Shown here: piece by piece, positions 28,891 to 38,436 of the stretch
Layout of the letters: the number at the start of each line of letters is the position of its first letter
Numbering within the stretch: position 1 is the stretch's first letter
Source: Microbacterium indicum DSM 19969
Lineage (GTDB): Bacteria; Actinomycetota; Actinomycetes; Actinomycetales; Microbacteriaceae
DNA length: 64,000 nucleotides
Direction: 5' to 3'
NCBI RefSeq assembly: GCF_000422385.1
Contig: NZ_AULR01000004.1
Coordinates: 1-64,000, forward strand
Program-made: the position numbers and the translations under genes
Notes under the pieces: model-generated
What the model saw: the letters and a program-made list of their open reading frames with translations, nothing else
The model's database searches: none
What the model was told of the DNA's origin: nothing

Positions 28891-31062
28891 GTGACTCAGA
28901 CACCTGCAGCGTTGTCGTTGCGCGGCGGAGGGTCGAGCGTCGTCGTCGCGCTCGGCACCGATGTCCCCCGGATCCTGCACTGGGGCGCCGACGTCGGCGC
29001 CCTCTCCGACGCCGACCTCGCGGCCCTCGCCGCTGCGGACGGGGTGGGGGTGCTCGGCTCCGAGCCGAACGCGCCGCGCACCTTCCCGCTCTGGGCGACC
29101 CAGCGCGAGGCGTGGAGCGGCACGCCGACCCTCGACGGCCACGCGGCCGGATCGGCGACGACGCCGCGGCCCCGACTCGCCTCCTGGGAGCGCACGGGCG
29201 AGGGATCCGCCGTCTTCGTCCTGGAGGACCGGATCACCCGCCTGACGCTCCGGGTCGCGCTCGCGGTCGACCGCTTCGGAGTCCTCTCGGTGGACGAGCG
29301 CCTCGAGCGCGGTGCTGACGCGGAGGGCGTCTACGAGCTCGGGGCGCTCACGGCGCTGCTTCCCGTCCCCGAGCGCGCGGGCGAGATCCTCGACTTCACG
29401 GGACGCTGGTGCCGCGAACGCTCCCCGCAGCGCTCGGCGTTCGGCTTCGGAACGCACCTGCGCCGGGCGCGACGCGGCAAGCCGGGCCACGACTCCCCCT
29501 TCCTCCTCGCCGCCGGGACGGCGGGCTTCGGCTTCGGCCGCGGCGAGGTCTGGGCGGCTCACCTCGCATGGAGCGGCGAGCAGCGCTACCTCGCCGAGAG
29601 GCTGCCCGAGGGATCCGGATCCCACGCGGGCGTCCTCGGGCTCGGCGAGGGCCTCGCGCCCGGCGAGATCCGCCTGGCCCCGGGCGACGCCTACACGGCG
29701 CCGACGGCCCTCTTCGCCTGGTCGGACGCTGGCCTCGACGGCGTCTCGGCCCGCTTCCACGACCGCCTGCGCGCCCGCGACCGCCACCCGCGCTCGCCGC
29801 GCCCCGTGACGCTCAACTCCTGGGAGGCCGTGTACTTCGACCATGACCTCCCGACGCTCGGCCGCCTCGTCGACCGCGCGTCCGAGGTCGGCGTCGAGCG
29901 CTTCGTCCTCGACGACGGCTGGTTCGGATCGCGCCGCGACGACAGGACGGGGCTCGGCGACTGGACGGTCTCTCCCGACGCCTGGCCCGACGGCCTCGGC
30001 CCCCTCGTCGAGCGGGTCCGCGCGCACGGCATGCAGTTCGGTCTCTGGTTCGAGCCCGAGATGATCAGCCCCGACTCGGACCTCGCCCGCGCGCACCCCG
30101 ACTGGATCCTCGGACCGGCCGACGGCCCGACGGGCACCTCGCGCAATCAGCAGGTGCTCGACATCTCGCGCCCCGACGCCTTCGCCCACCTGCTCGAGAG
30201 CATCTCGGCCCTCGTCGCCGAGTACCGCATCGACTACATCAAGTGGGATCACAACCGCGAGCTGCTCGAGGCCGTCGCGCGCCGCGACGGGGCCGACCGG
30301 CCCATCGTGCACGAGCAGACGCTCGCGCTCTACGCGCTGCTCGACGAGCTGCGCCTGCGCCACCCCGGCCTCGAGATCGAGTCGTGCTCGGCGGGAGGCG
30401 CGCGCATCGACCTGGGGATCCTCGACCGCACCGACCGCGTGTGGGCGTCCGACTGCAACGACCCCGTCGAGCGCGGCCGCATCGAGCGCTGGACGGGCCT
30501 GCTGCTGCCGCCCGAGCTCATCGGCGGGCACATCGGCCCGGGAGAGGCGCACACCACGGGTCGCGCGACGTCGCTGTCGGCGCGCATGGCGTCGGCGTTC
30601 TTCGGGCACGCGGGCATCGAGTGGAACCTGCTCGAGTGCACCGACGAGGAGCTCGCCGAGGTCGCGCGCTGGGTCGCGGAGCACAAGCGCCTGAGGCCCC
30701 TCCTCCACGGCGGACGCGCGGTGCACGCCGACGGCCTCGACGCGGGCGCGGCCCTCGACGGCGTCGTGGCGCACGACGGCTCGCGCGCCGTCTACCGCTG
30801 GAGCCGCACCGAGACGGCGCCGGCCGCGCGGAGCGGATCCGTCGTGCTCCCGGGCCTCCCGGCCGCGGGCTCGTACACCGTGCGGATCCTCGACTTCGCG
30901 GGCGGACCGCGGACGATGCAGGATCTCGAGCCCGCCTGGGTCGAGGGCGCGCGCTCCGAGGCCGGTCTGACGGTGCCGGCGGCGCTTCTCGGGACAGTGG
31001 GGCTGCCCCTGCCGACCCTCGCGCCGCAGCACGCCCTGATCGTGGAGGTCTCGGCCCGGTAG
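28891..31062 (+). CDS. alpha-galactosidase, GH36
   Basis: A 723-aa intracellular glycoside hydrolase (no signal peptide) that should remove terminal alpha-1,6-galactose from raffinose- or melibiose-type sugars. The N-terminal beta-sandwich covers about 1-310. The catalytic barrel has DDGWFGSRRDD, the nucleophile Asp453 in YIKWDHNR and the acid/base Asp521 in WASDCND. I chose the GTG at 28891 because the open frame upstream is not protein-like. It starts 115 bp from trxB, divergently, and ends 6 bp before a convergent LacI regulator. Released galactose can be used by galK/galT at 59-62 kb. Confidence 0.93.
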   Translation: MTQTPAALSLRGGGSSVVVALGTDVPRILHWGADVGALSDADLAALAAADGVGVLGSEPNAPRTFPLWATQREAWSGTPTLDGHAAGSATTPRPRLASWERTGEGSAVFVLEDRITRLTLRVALAVDRFGVLSVDERLERGADAEGVYELGALTALLPVPERAGEILDFTGRWCRERSPQRSAFGFGTHLRRARRGKPGHDSPFLLAAGTAGFGFGRGEVWAAHLAWSGEQRYLAERLPEGSGSHAGVLGLGEGLAPGEIRLAPGDAYTAPTALFAWSDAGLDGVSARFHDRLRARDRHPRSPRPVTLNSWEAVYFDHDLPTLGRLVDRASEVGVERFVLDDGWFGSRRDDRTGLGDWTVSPDAWPDGLGPLVERVRAHGMQFGLWFEPEMISPDSDLARAHPDWILGPADGPTGTSRNQQVLDISRPDAFAHLLESISALVAEYRIDYIKWDHNRELLEAVARRDGADRPIVHEQTLALYALLDELRLRHPGLEIESCSAGGARIDLGILDRTDRVWASDCNDPVERGRIERWTGLLLPPELIGGHIGPGEAHTTGRATSLSARMASAFFGHAGIEWNLLECTDEELAEVARWVAEHKRLRPLLHGGRAVHADGLDAGAALDGVVAHDGSRAVYRWSRTETAPAARSGSVVLPGLPAAGSYTVRILDFAGGPRTMQDLEPAWVEGARSEAGLTVPAALLGTVGLPLPTLAPQHALIVEVSAR

Positions 31063-31068
31063 GGGCGC

Positions 31069-32076
31069 TCAGCGGGGCGGCGCGGTGCTCGACCGGACGA
31101 CGATCTCGGGTTCGACGACCGAGAGCGGCGGCACGCCGTCGCCCCGCACGAGCGCGAGCGCCGACGCGACGCATCGGGATCCGACGTCGTCGAAGTCCTG
31201 GTGCATCGAGGTGAGGGGCGGGGCGTAGCCGCGGGCGTCCTCGGTGTCGTCGAAGCCCACGACGCTCACGTCGCCCGGAACCCACCGGCCCGCCTCGGTC
31301 AGGGCGCGGTACATGCCGAGCGCCATCTGGTCGTTCGAGCAGAACACGGCCGTGACGTCGTCGCGCCCGGCGATCTCGCGGCCCGCGAGGTAGCCCGACT
31401 CGACCGACCAGTCGCCCCGCAGCACCTCTGGGACGGCGCGGCCCGCCGCCTCGAGGGTCGCGCGCCAGCCCGCCTCGCGGCGGCCGCCGGGGCGCGATTC
31501 CGCGGGGCCCGCGATGTGCCACACGGTCTCGTGCCCGAGCTCGAGCAGATGCCGGGTCGCGGTCGCCCCGCCCGCGTTCTGATCGGTGTCGACGACGACG
31601 CGGGCGCCGGGAGCCTCGGGATCCATGTAGACGACGGGCACGCCGGGCGGCAGCAGCGACGCGGCGTGCGTCAGCGCGGGCGACTCGAGGTTGAGGATCA
31701 GTGCGTCGACCGCGAGCTCCTGCAGGCGCGAGAACACGCGATCCACGTCTCCCGGCGCCGCGGCGTGCACCGGGATGAGAGTCGTCGCGTAGCCCTCGGC
31801 GGCGGCCGACGACGAGATCGCCTCGATCGTGCGCACGTCGCCGATCGTCGAGAGCGTGCGGGAGAGGACCCCGATCGTGCGGAACGACCCGAGCTTGAGC
31901 GCCCGGGCGGCGCTGTTCGGCCGGTACCCGAGCTCGTCCATCGCCCGGATGACCCGATCGCGCGTCGCGTCGACGACGGTCCCGGTGCCGTTCGCGACGC
32001 GCGAGACGGTCTGCGACGACACGCTGGCGCGCGCGGCGACGTCGGCCATCGAGACACGGCGCGTGGATTCGGGCAT
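31069..32076 (-). CDS. LacI-family transcriptional regulator
   Basis: A 335-aa repressor with an N-terminal helix-turn-helix (SMADVAARASVSSQTVSRVANG, about 9-30), hinge (PNSAARALK) and periplasmic-binding-like sugar domain. The start at 32076 has AAGAGG 5 nt upstream. It is divergent from the sugar ABC permeases, and a LacI-type operator lies between them. The effector is probably a galactoside, judged from the neighbours. Confidence 0.94.
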   Translation of the reverse strand: MPESTRRVSMADVAARASVSSQTVSRVANGTGTVVDATRDRVIRAMDELGYRPNSAARALKLGSFRTIGVLSRTLSTIGDVRTIEAISSSAAAEGYATTLIPVHAAAPGDVDRVFSRLQELAVDALILNLESPALTHAASLLPPGVPVVYMDPEAPGARVVVDTDQNAGGATATRHLLELGHETVWHIAGPAESRPGGRREAGWRATLEAAGRAVPEVLRGDWSVESGYLAGREIAGRDDVTAVFCSNDQMALGMYRALTEAGRWVPGDVSVVGFDDTEDARGYAPPLTSMHQDFDDVGSRCVASALALVRGDGVPPLSVVEPEIVVRSSTAPPR

Positions 32077-32126
32077 CGATACCTCTTCGTGATCGCGGAT
32101 TCCGGATTCAGACTAGCGAAACACGG

Positions 32127-32142
32127 ATGTTTGCGTAAACAT
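32127..32142. promoter_or_regulatory. LacI-type operator
   Basis: ATGTTTGCGTAAACAT is a 16-bp inverted repeat with central CG, the typical form for LacI-family operators. It lies 51 bp from the regulator start and 36 bp from the permease start, so it can control both. Confidence 0.75.
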
Positions 32143-32177
32143 GGGGGAGTCTGCCGCGACGAAGCGAGGAGAGAAGC

Positions 32178-33110
32178 ATGACGACGATGTCGATCACGAC
32201 GACCCCCACCCGAGGGGGTGCGACGAACAGGAAGACGAGCAGGGCCGCCCGAGGACGATGGACCGGGTGGGCGTTCCTCGCGCCCTTCGCGATCGTGTTC
32301 GCGCTCGTCTTCGTGGCGCCGCTGGTCTACGCGATCATCCTGAGCCTGTTCCGCACCCAGATGATCGGCGGCACGGCCTTCGTCGGCCTCGACAACTACG
32401 TGCAGGCGTTCACGGACGGCGCGTTCTGGCAGGGCGCCCTCCGCGTCAGCATGTTCCTGCTGATCCAGGTGCCGATCATGCTGTGCCTGTCGATGCTCGT
32501 CGCGCTCGCGATCGACAGCGGCCGGCTCTACGGCAAGAGCTTCTTCCGGCTCTCGATCTTCCTGCCCTACGCCGTGCCCGCGGTCGTCGCGGCCCTCATG
32601 TGGGGCTTCATGTACGGCGAGCGCTTCGGCCTCGTCGGCAACCTCGAGGACCTGCTGGGCGTCAACCTGCCCGACCTGCTGTCGCCCGACCTCATCCTCG
32701 CCTCGATCGGAAACGTCGTGACGTGGGAGTTCATGGGCTACAACATGCTCATCTTCTACGCCGCGCTGCGCGTCGTCCCGACGTCGCTCTACGAGGCGGC
32801 CGCGATCGACGGGGCCAGCCAGGGCCGCGTGATCTGGTCGATCAAGCTCCCCGCGATCCGCGGATCCATCGTCATCGCGGCGATCTTCTCGATCATCGGC
32901 AGCTTCCAGCTCTTCAACGAGCCGAGCATCATGCAGTCGATGGCGCCGAACGCCATCACGACGTCGTTCACGCCGAACCTCTACGCCTACACGCTCGCGT
33001 TCGCGGGCCAGCAGCAGAACTACTCGGCGACCGTCGCGATCATCATGGGCGTCATCACGATGATCGTCGCCTACGTCGTGCAGCTGCGCGGCATGCGGAA
33101 GGACGCGTGA
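32178..33110 (+). CDS. sugar ABC transporter permease (MalF/UgpA type)
   Basis: A 310-aa permease with six predicted membrane segments starting near residue 32. The cytoplasmic EAA loop (YEAAAIDGASQGRVIW), which docks the ATPase, is at about 206-221. GGAGAG precedes the start. The gene is followed after 1 bp by the partner permease and then the binding protein. No ATPase gene is present in the cluster. Confidence 0.94.
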   Translation: MTTMSITTTPTRGGATNRKTSRAARGRWTGWAFLAPFAIVFALVFVAPLVYAIILSLFRTQMIGGTAFVGLDNYVQAFTDGAFWQGALRVSMFLLIQVPIMLCLSMLVALAIDSGRLYGKSFFRLSIFLPYAVPAVVAALMWGFMYGERFGLVGNLEDLLGVNLPDLLSPDLILASIGNVVTWEFMGYNMLIFYAALRVVPTSLYEAAAIDGASQGRVIWSIKLPAIRGSIVIAAIFSIIGSFQLFNEPSIMQSMAPNAITTSFTPNLYAYTLAFAGQQQNYSATVAIIMGVITMIVAYVVQLRGMRKDA

Positions 33111-33111
33111 C

Positions 33112-34035
33112 ATGACCAGCACGACCCTCGTCACCCTCTCGCCCAACGCGTCGAAGAAGAACCGCGCCCGCGCGAAGCTCGGCACGATCGACAAGCCCAA
33201 GCGCTCGATCCTGCTCACGATCCTCATGGCGCTCGTCGCCGTGTACTCGCTGCTCCCCCTCGTGTGGCTGCTCATCAACGCGTCGAAGTCGCAGGGCGAC
33301 CTGCTGTCGACCTTCGGCCTCTGGTTCGGGCACGACTTCAACCTCTTCGACAACATCTGGCGCACGCTGACCTATGACGACGGGATCTTCCTGCGCTGGT
33401 TCGGCAACACCCTGCTGTACGTGATCGTCGGGGCCGGCGGCGCGACGCTGCTGTCGATCCTCGGCGGATACGCGCTCGCGAAGTTCGACTTCCCCGGCAA
33501 GAAGGCCGTCTTCGCGGTCGTCATCGGCGCCGTCGCGGTCCCCGGGACCGCGCTCGCCGTGCCGACCTTCCTCATGTTCAGCTCGATGGGGATCACGAAC
33601 ACCCCCCTCGCAGTGATCATCCCGTCGCTGATCTCGCCCTTCGGGCTCTACCTCATGTGGACCTTCGCGACCGAGGCGATCCCGACCGAGCTCATGGAGG
33701 CCGCGCGGATCGACGGCGCGAGCGAGTGGCGCACGTTCTGGCAGGTCTGCATGCCGCTCCTGGCGCCCGGGACCGTCACGGTCCTGCTGTTCACGATGGT
33801 CGCCACGTGGAACAACTACTTCCTGCCCCTGATCATGCTGCGCGACAGCAGCTGGTACCCGCTCATCCTGGGCCTGAACCAGTGGAATAACCAGGCGGGC
33901 ACCGTCGGCGGCGAGGCGATCTTCGACCTCGTGCTCACGGGATCCCTGCTCACGGTCGTCCCGCTCATGATCGCCTTCCTCTTCCTGCAGCGCTACTGGC
34001 AGTCGGGCCTGGCCGCCGGTTCCGTCAAGGAATGA
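33112..34035 (+). CDS. sugar ABC transporter permease (MalG/UgpE type)
   Basis: A 307-aa partner permease with six membrane segments and the EAA loop MEAARIDGASEWRTFWQVCMP. The N-terminal ~30 residues are basic. It starts 1 bp after the preceding permease stop. Imports the same sugar as its neighbours, probably a galactoside. Confidence 0.94.
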   Translation: MTSTTLVTLSPNASKKNRARAKLGTIDKPKRSILLTILMALVAVYSLLPLVWLLINASKSQGDLLSTFGLWFGHDFNLFDNIWRTLTYDDGIFLRWFGNTLLYVIVGAGGATLLSILGGYALAKFDFPGKKAVFAVVIGAVAVPGTALAVPTFLMFSSMGITNTPLAVIIPSLISPFGLYLMWTFATEAIPTELMEAARIDGASEWRTFWQVCMPLLAPGTVTVLLFTMVATWNNYFLPLIMLRDSSWYPLILGLNQWNNQAGTVGGEAIFDLVLTGSLLTVVPLMIAFLFLQRYWQSGLAAGSVKE

Positions 34036-34078
34036 CCCGAATCCCTACCCCGCACCACCAACGATGGAGTTGACCACC

Positions 34079-35395
34079 ATGAAGATGACCCGAACCACGC
34101 GCCGCGTGCTCACGGCCACTGCGTTCGCCGGGATCGGCGCGCTCGCTCTCGCGGGCTGCAGCGGCGGATCCGCCGAGGATCCGGACGCCGCGGCCGAAGA
34201 GGGCGGCGAGCTGACCGTCTGGGCGTGGGACACCACGATCCCCGACGTCGCGGCCGCCTACGAGGACGCGCACCCGGGCGTCACGATCGACGTCGAGAAC
34301 GTCGGAACCGGCGCCGACCAGTACACGGCGCTCTCCAACGCGATCACGGCCGGATCCGGCGGACCCGACCTCGCGCAGATCGAGTACTTCGCGCTCCCGC
34401 AGTACGCGATCGGCGACTCGCTCGCCGACCTCAGCGAGTTCGGCGCCGACGACCTCGCCGACACCTACGCGACCGGCCCCTGGAGCTCGGTGACGTACGG
34501 CGGCGACGGCGTGTACGGACTCCCCCTCGACTCGGGCCCCATGGCGCTCTTCTACAACCAGTCGGTCTTCGACGAGTACGACCTCGAGGTCCCGACGACG
34601 TGGCAGGAGTTCCTCGACACGGCCCGCAAGCTCCACGAGGCGAACCCCGACATGTACCTCGCGGCCGACGCGGGCGACGCCGGATTCACGACGTCGATGA
34701 TCTGGCAGGCCGGCGGCCAGCCGTTCCAGGTCGACGGCACGAACGTGTCGATCGACTTCTCGGACGAGGGCTCGCAGGAGTTCGCGACCTTCTGGCAGCA
34801 GCTCGTCGACGAGGACCTCCTCGCGCCGATCGCCGGCTGGACCGACGAGTGGTACCAGGGCCTCGGCGACGGCACGATCGCCACGCTCCCGACGGGCGCG
34901 TGGATGCCGGGCAACTTCGAGTCTGGCGTCCCGCAGGCGTCGGGTGACTGGCGCGTCGCGGCCATGCCCACGTGGAACGAGGGCGAGGCGGCCAACAGCG
35001 AGAACGGCGGCAGCGCGATGAGCGTCATGGCGGGCAGCGAGAACCAGGCCCTCGCCTACGACTTCCTCGACTTCATGGCGGCCGGCGACGGCGTGCAGAT
35101 CCGCATCGACGGCGGCGGCTTCCCCGCCACGACGGCCGACCTCGAGTCGGACGAGTTCCTGAACAAGGAGTTCGACTACTTCGGCGGCCAGAAGGCCAAC
35201 GAGATCCTCTCGCAGGCGTCGGCCGACGTCGTCGAGGGCTGGCAGTACCTGCCGTTCCAGGCGTACGCGAACACCGTCTTCCCCGACTCGGTGGGCCAGG
35301 CGTACCTCGGCAACACGACGATCGCCGACGGCCTCGCGTCCTGGCAGTCCACGCTCGAGAGCTACGGCTCGGAGCAGGGCTTCACGATGGAGTGA
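34079..35395 (+). CDS. sugar ABC transporter substrate-binding lipoprotein
   Basis: A 438-aa family-1 extracellular solute-binding protein. The signal peptide ends in a lipobox LALAGC, so it should be anchored outside the membrane. Mature protein begins with an acidic linker then GELTVWAWDTTIPDV. I chose the ATG at 34079 because GGAG lies about 9 nt upstream; an ATG at 34064 is in frame. It follows the two permeases, an unusual but workable order, and a strong terminator follows it. Confidence 0.94.
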   Translation: MKMTRTTRRVLTATAFAGIGALALAGCSGGSAEDPDAAAEEGGELTVWAWDTTIPDVAAAYEDAHPGVTIDVENVGTGADQYTALSNAITAGSGGPDLAQIEYFALPQYAIGDSLADLSEFGADDLADTYATGPWSSVTYGGDGVYGLPLDSGPMALFYNQSVFDEYDLEVPTTWQEFLDTARKLHEANPDMYLAADAGDAGFTTSMIWQAGGQPFQVDGTNVSIDFSDEGSQEFATFWQQLVDEDLLAPIAGWTDEWYQGLGDGTIATLPTGAWMPGNFESGVPQASGDWRVAAMPTWNEGEAANSENGGSAMSVMAGSENQALAYDFLDFMAAGDGVQIRIDGGGFPATTADLESDEFLNKEFDYFGGQKANEILSQASADVVEGWQYLPFQAYANTVFPDSVGQAYLGNTTIADGLASWQSTLESYGSEQGFTME

Positions 35396-35415
35396 CCTTC
35401 GGGTCGCTCCCTCAC

Positions 35416-35449
35416 GGGCGGGGATCCGCACGGATCCCCGCCCCTTTTT
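35416..35449 (+). terminator. rho-independent terminator after the binding protein
   Basis: A perfect 12-bp GC stem (35416-35427 with 35432-35443), 4-nt loop, then CTTTTTC. It lies between the binding protein and the GH42 gene, so the hydrolase is either expressed by readthrough at a lower level or has its own promoter. Confidence 0.9.
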
Positions 35450-35481
35450 CTTCCTCTTCCTCTCCGCAAAGGATCCGCAGC

Positions 35482-37458
35482 ATGACCGGCCACCGCTGGC
35501 TCCGAACGCCCGACGGCACCGCGCCCCGCATCTCGTACGGCGCCGACTACAACCCCGACCAGTGGCCGCGCGAGGTGTGGGACGAGGACGTCCGCCTCAT
35601 GAAGGAGGCTGGCGTCGACGTCGTGTCGATCGCGATCTTCTCCTGGGCGCGGATCCAGCCCGCCGAGGGCGTGTGGGACTTCGCGTGGCTCGACGAGATC
35701 ATCGATCTCCTGCACGCGAACGGGATCGGCGTCGACCTCGCGACGGCGACGGCCTCGCCGCCGCCGTGGCTCACGATGAAGCACCCCGAGATCCTCCCCG
35801 TGACGGCCGACGGCGTGACGCTGACGCAGGGCGGACGCCAGCACTGGCGCCCCACCTCGCCCGTCTTCCGCGCCTACGCGCTCGAGATGGTCGAGAAGCT
35901 CGCCGAGCGCTACGCCGAGCACCCCGCGATCGTCGCGTGGCACGTCAGCAACGAGCTCGGCTGCCACAACGCCTACGACTACTCGGACGACGCCGCGCGC
36001 GCGTTCCGGCTGTGGCTCGCGGAGCGCTACGGCACGATCGAGGCGCTCAACCACGCGTGGGGAACCGCGTTCTGGTCGCAGCGGTACGGATCCTTCGAGG
36101 AGATCCTGCCGCCCCGCACCGCCGCGACCTTCCCGAACCCGACGCAGCAGCGCGACTTCATCCGCTTCTCGTCGGATGCGCTCAAGGACCACCTCATCGC
36201 GGAGCGCGAGATCCTCAACCGCCTGACCCCCGGCGTCCCCGTGACGACGAACTTCATGGTCATGGGCGAGACGCGGCACGCCGACTACGCCGACTGGGCC
36301 GGTGAGATCGACTTCGTGTCGAACGACCACTACGTCACCGAGGGGCGCGACGAGCTGTCGTTCTCGGCGGCCGTCACGAGCGGCTTCGCGCGCCGCCGAC
36401 CCTGGTACCTCATGGAGCACTCGACGAGCGCCGTCAACTGGCAGCCGATCAACCGGCCCAAGCGGCCTGGCGAGCTGATCCGCGACTCGCTCACCCACGT
36501 CGCGCACGGCGCCGACGCGGTCTGCTACTTCCAGTGGCGCCAGTCGGCCGCGGGGGCCGAGAAGTTCCACTCGTCGATGGTCCCCCACGGCGGAGCCGAC
36601 ACCCGCGTCTTCCGCGACGTCGTCGAGCTGGGCCGGATCCTCCGCTCGCTCGGCGAGGTCGTCGGATCCGATCGCGCGCAGTCGGACGTCGCGATCCTCT
36701 TCGACTGGGACTCGTGGCGCGGCGCGGAGCTCGACTCGCACCCGAGCGAGAAGCTGCGTTACCAGCGGGAGGCCCTCGACTGGTGGACGGCCCTGCTCGA
36801 CGCCGGCGTGCGCGCCGACGTCGTCCCCGCGGGCGACGCGCTCGACGGCTACCGCGTCGTCATCGCGCCCGTCCTGTACAGCGTCCCGGCGGCGCTGCGC
36901 GCGCAGCTCGAGGGCTACGTCGCGGGAGGCGGGAACCTCGTGACGACCTACTTCTCGGGCGTCGTCGACGAGAACGATCACGCGTGGCTCGGCGGCTACC
37001 CGGGCGCGCTCCGCGAGCTGCTCGGCGTCCGCGTCGAGGAGTATCGCCCGCTGTGGGACGGCGAGACCGAGCCCCTCTCGAACGGCACCTCGGGGTCGCT
37101 CTGGAGCGAGCCCGTCGACGTCGTCGACCCCGCCGTCGAGGTGCTCGCGACCTACACGTCCGGCGACCTCGCCGGCGGCGCCGCGATCACGCGCCGCCCC
37201 GTGGGATCCGGATCGGCCGCCTATGTGTCGACGCGCCTCGGCGCCGAGGGCATCGCCGCCGTCCTGCCCGCGCTGCTCGCGGGCGTCGAGTCGGAGCTCC
37301 CCGAGCCCCTTCGCGGCCGCGTCGAGCTCGCGGTGCGCGGCGACGTGCGCTTCCTCATCAACCGCACCGACGACGAGATCGCGCTCGACGGCATCGAGGG
37401 CAGCTACCTCTACGGCGGGGCTCAGCTCCCCGCGCGGGGTGTGGCGATCGTCGCCTGA
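35482..37458 (+). CDS. beta-galactosidase, GH42
   Basis: A 658-aa intracellular GH42 enzyme hydrolysing terminal beta-galactosides. The catalytic barrel starts at ISYGADYNPDQWP; acid/base Glu158 is in HVSNELGCH and nucleophile Glu312 in YLMEHSTSAVNW. A trimerisation domain (about 390-600) and a short C-terminal beta-domain follow. AAAGGA lies 10 nt before the ATG at 35482. With GH36 it lets the cell use both anomers of galactoside. Confidence 0.95.
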   Translation: MTGHRWLRTPDGTAPRISYGADYNPDQWPREVWDEDVRLMKEAGVDVVSIAIFSWARIQPAEGVWDFAWLDEIIDLLHANGIGVDLATATASPPPWLTMKHPEILPVTADGVTLTQGGRQHWRPTSPVFRAYALEMVEKLAERYAEHPAIVAWHVSNELGCHNAYDYSDDAARAFRLWLAERYGTIEALNHAWGTAFWSQRYGSFEEILPPRTAATFPNPTQQRDFIRFSSDALKDHLIAEREILNRLTPGVPVTTNFMVMGETRHADYADWAGEIDFVSNDHYVTEGRDELSFSAAVTSGFARRRPWYLMEHSTSAVNWQPINRPKRPGELIRDSLTHVAHGADAVCYFQWRQSAAGAEKFHSSMVPHGGADTRVFRDVVELGRILRSLGEVVGSDRAQSDVAILFDWDSWRGAELDSHPSEKLRYQREALDWWTALLDAGVRADVVPAGDALDGYRVVIAPVLYSVPAALRAQLEGYVAGGGNLVTTYFSGVVDENDHAWLGGYPGALRELLGVRVEEYRPLWDGETEPLSNGTSGSLWSEPVDVVDPAVEVLATYTSGDLAGGAAITRRPVGSGSAAYVSTRLGAEGIAAVLPALLAGVESELPEPLRGRVELAVRGDVRFLINRTDDEIALDGIEGSYLYGGAQLPARGVAIVA

Positions 37459-37466
37459 CCCGCCGG

Positions 37467-37528
37467 AAGGACATCTTTCTGCCTGATGGACATCGAATTC
37501 GATGTCCGACGGGCGGAAAGATGTCCTT
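37467..37528. repeat. 62-bp near-perfect inverted repeat
   Basis: Two 31-nt arms (37467-37497 and 37498-37528) match at 27 positions with no spacer; the centre is GAATTC and the outer ends read AAGGACATCTTTC and its complement. It fills the gap between two convergent genes. It could be a bidirectional terminator, or a short mobile palindromic element. Confidence 0.8.
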
Positions 37529-37535
37529 CAGCGCG

Positions 37536-38321
37536 TCAGTAGCCCGGGCCGTGGAAGCCCAGGGCCGTGCTGATGCGGTCGGCCGTCTCGACCGCCGTCT
37601 GGGCCAGCTCCCGCTCGCGGGTCGACAGGTCGATCGCCGTCAGCGGGCCCGAGATCGAGATCGCCGCGATCGTGGATCCGGTTCTGTCGACGATCGGGGC
37701 CGCGACCGACGCGCGCCCCAGGACGAACTCCTCGACCTCGGTCGCGTAGCCGCGCCGCGCGACGACGGCGAGCTCGCGGTCGAGCTTCGCCCTGTCGGCG
37801 TGTGTGCGGTCGGTGTACGACGGCAGGCCGCGCGCGAGGACCGTGTCGCGGTCGGCGCGGTCGAGCCCCGACAGCACCGCCTTGCCGATGCTCGTCGCAT
37901 GCAGGGGAACCCGCTCGCCCAGGAGGGTGTGCGACTTGGGGGATCGGGATCCCTCGAAGTGCGCGACGTAGACGAGCTCGGCGCCGTGGCGCACGCCGAG
38001 GTTCACGCCGAGGCCGAGCTTCGCGGCGAGCGATTGCGCGACCATGCGCCCCGCCCGGTGGACCGGGTTGCGGTTCACCGCGACGCCCGCGAGCGTCAGG
38101 AGCTCGGTTCCGAGGGCGTAGAGCCCCGTCTCGGGGTCGCGCTCGATGAACCCGGCCGTCTCGAGCGTCGCGAGCAGCCGCGACGCGGTCGACTGGCCGA
38201 TGCCCGTCGCCTTCGCGACCTCGCCGACGCGGTGCGCCTGTCCGTCGCGGAAGGCCTCCAGCAGCGCGACGGCCTTCTCGACGCTCTGGTTCGACCCCTT
38301 CTCTGCAGCCATGTCCCCCAT
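37536..38321 (-). CDS. IclR-family transcriptional regulator
   Basis: A 261-aa regulator with an N-terminal winged helix (VGEVAKATGIGQSTASRLLATLE, about 32-54) and a C-terminal ligand-binding domain ending near the stop. The exact start is uncertain: ATGs at 38324, 38321 and 38312 are all in frame and none has a well-placed ribosome-binding site. It is divergent from the second sugar ABC operon, with a palindrome at its start that could be its operator. Confidence 0.9.
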   Translation of the reverse strand: MGDMAAEKGSNQSVEKAVALLEAFRDGQAHRVGEVAKATGIGQSTASRLLATLETAGFIERDPETGLYALGTELLTLAGVAVNRNPVHRAGRMVAQSLAAKLGLGVNLGVRHGAELVYVAHFEGSRSPKSHTLLGERVPLHATSIGKAVLSGLDRADRDTVLARGLPSYTDRTHADRAKLDRELAVVARRGYATEVEEFVLGRASVAAPIVDRTGSTIAAISISGPLTAIDLSTRERELAQTAVETADRISTALGFHGPGY

Positions 38322-38323
38322 CA

Positions 38324-38336
38324 TGCACATAGTGCA
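38324..38336. promoter_or_regulatory. palindrome, probable IclR operator
   Basis: TGCACATAGTGCA is a perfect inverted repeat with a 3-nt centre, at the 5' end of the IclR gene facing the divergent transporter operon. Confidence 0.5.
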
Positions 38337-38436
38337 TAGGCATTGCAACATCGCGAACTCTCGTGCACGATGAACCTCAGCACCCGCCGGGTGCCCGATG
38401 ACGTCAAAGACGATGCCACCCCGCTGGAGGCCGATG

